Part shown: positions 4,866 to 5,765 of the stretch, piece by piece
How the letters are laid out: the number at the start of each line of letters is the position of its first letter
Numbering within the stretch: position 1 is the first letter of the stretch
From: an uncultured Collinsella sp.
Lineage (GTDB): Bacteria; Actinomycetota; Coriobacteriia; Coriobacteriales; Coriobacteriaceae
Direction of reading: 5' to 3'
NCBI GenBank assembly: GCA_900551555.1
Contig: URWC01000123.1
Coordinates: forward strand, 1-5,765
Length of the DNA stretch: 5,765 nucleotides
Notes under the pieces: model-generated
Told to the model about the DNA's origin: nothing
Databases searched by the model: none
What the model saw: only the letters and a program-made list of their open reading frames with translations
Program-made: the position numbers and the translations under genes

Positions 4866-5765
4866 ATGTCTGACAAGCGCCGCACCTTTGCCGTTATCGA
4901 CGGCAACTCGCTCATGCATCGCGCCTTCCACGCCGTGCCGCCGACCATGAACGCGCCGGACGGTCGCCCCACCAACGCGATCTTTGGCTTTCTGAACATG
5001 TTTCTCAAGATGATCGATGCCTTTAACCCCGACGGCGTCGTCGTGGCGTTTGACAAGGGTAAACCGCGCGTGCGCATGGAGATGCTGCCGCAGTATAAGG
5101 CGCAACGCCCGCCCATGGACCCCGATCTGCATGCGCAGTTCCCTATGATTAAGGAGCTGCTCGCCGCGCTCAACGTGCCGATTCTGCAGTCCGAGGGCTG
5201 GGAAGGCGATGACATCCTGGGAACCATGGCGCGCCTGGGTGAAGAGGCCGGCTGCGACATGCTACTGGTGACCGGCGACCGCGACATGTATCAACTCGTG
5301 ACCGAGCACGTCAACGTGGTCTCGACCCGCAAGGGCCTGTCCGACGTGGCGATTATGACGCCCGAGAGCGTGGACGACCTGTATCACGGCATTACGCCGG
5401 CGCTCGTGCCCGATTTTTACGGTCTAAAGGGCGATACGTCCGACAACATCCCCGGTGTACCGGGCATCGGTCCCAAAAAGGCGAGTGCGCTCATTGCGAA
5501 GTACGGTAGCCTGGACGAAGTCATCGCGCATGCCGATGAGGTCAAGGGCAAGATGGGCGAGAACCTGCGTGCACACATCGATGACGCACTACTGAGCCGC
5601 AAGGTTGCGACAATTCGCACCGATGCGCCCGTCGAGCTCGACTTTGAGGCGACGTCCTTCCCGGCGTTTTCTGCCGATGAGGTTTCCGCGGCGCTGGGTA
5701 CGCTTGGTATCACCGCCATGCAGAACCGTTTCTTGGCGCTGATCGGCGGCGAGGGCGGGGCTGCT
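4866..5765 (+). CDS. polA: DNA polymerase I, N-terminal 5'-nuclease domain (partial)
   Basis: The frame is open from ATG 4866 to the last base, giving 300 residues without a stop. They match the 5'-3' exonuclease/flap nuclease domain of bacterial DNA polymerase I, which removes RNA primers and displaced flaps. Visible motifs: VIDGNSLMHRAFHA (10-23, metal ligand D12), VVVAFDKGKPRVR (58-70, D63), YKAQRPPMDPDL (77-88), GWEGDDILGTMA (111-122; E113, D115, D116), LLVTGDRDMYQLV (133-145; D138, D140), and the helix-hairpin-helix block GLKGDTSDNIPGVPGIGPKKA (186-206; D190, D193). The domain ends near residue 290, as in Taq polymerase, where the frame continues. That favours full-length polA over a stand-alone exonuclease, but the polymerase domain lies outside the window. 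GAGG (4854-4857), 8 nt before the ATG, is a modest ribosome site. It is divergent from the aminopeptidase gene. Confidence 0.93.
   Translation, partial: MSDKRRTFAVIDGNSLMHRAFHAVPPTMNAPDGRPTNAIFGFLNMFLKMIDAFNPDGVVVAFDKGKPRVRMEMLPQYKAQRPPMDPDLHAQFPMIKELLAALNVPILQSEGWEGDDILGTMARLGEEAGCDMLLVTGDRDMYQLVTEHVNVVSTRKGLSDVAIMTPESVDDLYHGITPALVPDFYGLKGDTSDNIPGVPGIGPKKASALIAKYGSLDEVIAHADEVKGKMGENLRAHIDDALLSRKVATIRTDAPVELDFEATSFPAFSADEVSAALGTLGITAMQNRFLALIGGEGGAA

Noticed and set aside
4700..5287. N-terminal extension of the aminopeptidase to 5287
   Set aside because: It would be antisense to polA, and ATG 4699 has an ideal SD and gives the normal family length.

Overview
The window looks like a chromosomal core segment of a GC-rich anaerobic actinobacterium. 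My best guess is the Coriobacteriia, Collinsella/Olsenella-like. This rests on high GC, a short cysteine-motif variant of ThiC, TTG/ATG starts behind strong Shine-Dalgarno sites, and a palindromic intergenic repeat of a style I associate with Collinsella. The taxonomic call is an inference; nothing in the window proves it.

Layout, left to right. (1) 1-148, minus: the first 49 codons of a membrane transporter, probably an AGCS-type sodium:alanine/glycine symporter, with a near-consensus promoter at 180-208. (2) 271-294: intrinsic terminator of thiC. (3) 324-1655, minus: thiC (HMP-P synthase), preceded at about 1660-1756 by a clear TPP riboswitch whose last aptamer strand overlaps the thiC Shine-Dalgarno. 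(4) 1827-2348, plus: a 173-residue single-pass membrane protein of unknown function, divergent from thiC. (5) 2389-3198, minus: a YaaA-family peroxide-stress protein. (6) 3222-3288: a 30-nt-arm imperfect inverted repeat between yaaA and the next gene. (7) 3302-4699, minus: an M18-family zinc aminopeptidase with all five expected metal ligands and the catalytic Glu. (8) 4700-4865: a divergent control region with a 10-bp dyad and a 12/13 direct repeat. (9) 4866 to the window end, plus: the start of polA (5'-nuclease domain of DNA polymerase I), open to the last base.

The genes are mostly independent housekeeping functions (thiamine precursor synthesis, oxidative stress, peptide turnover, DNA repair/replication) and do not form one pathway. 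Only yaaA and the aminopeptidase share an orientation with a short gap, and the inverted repeat with a following T-rich stretch sits between them, so they may be separate transcripts. I found no mobile element, CRISPR array, rRNA or tRNA, and no convincing new multi-gene system. The items most worth checking are the intergenic inverted repeat, the SD-overlapping TPP riboswitch, the unknown membrane protein, and the repeats in the aminopeptidase/polA control region.
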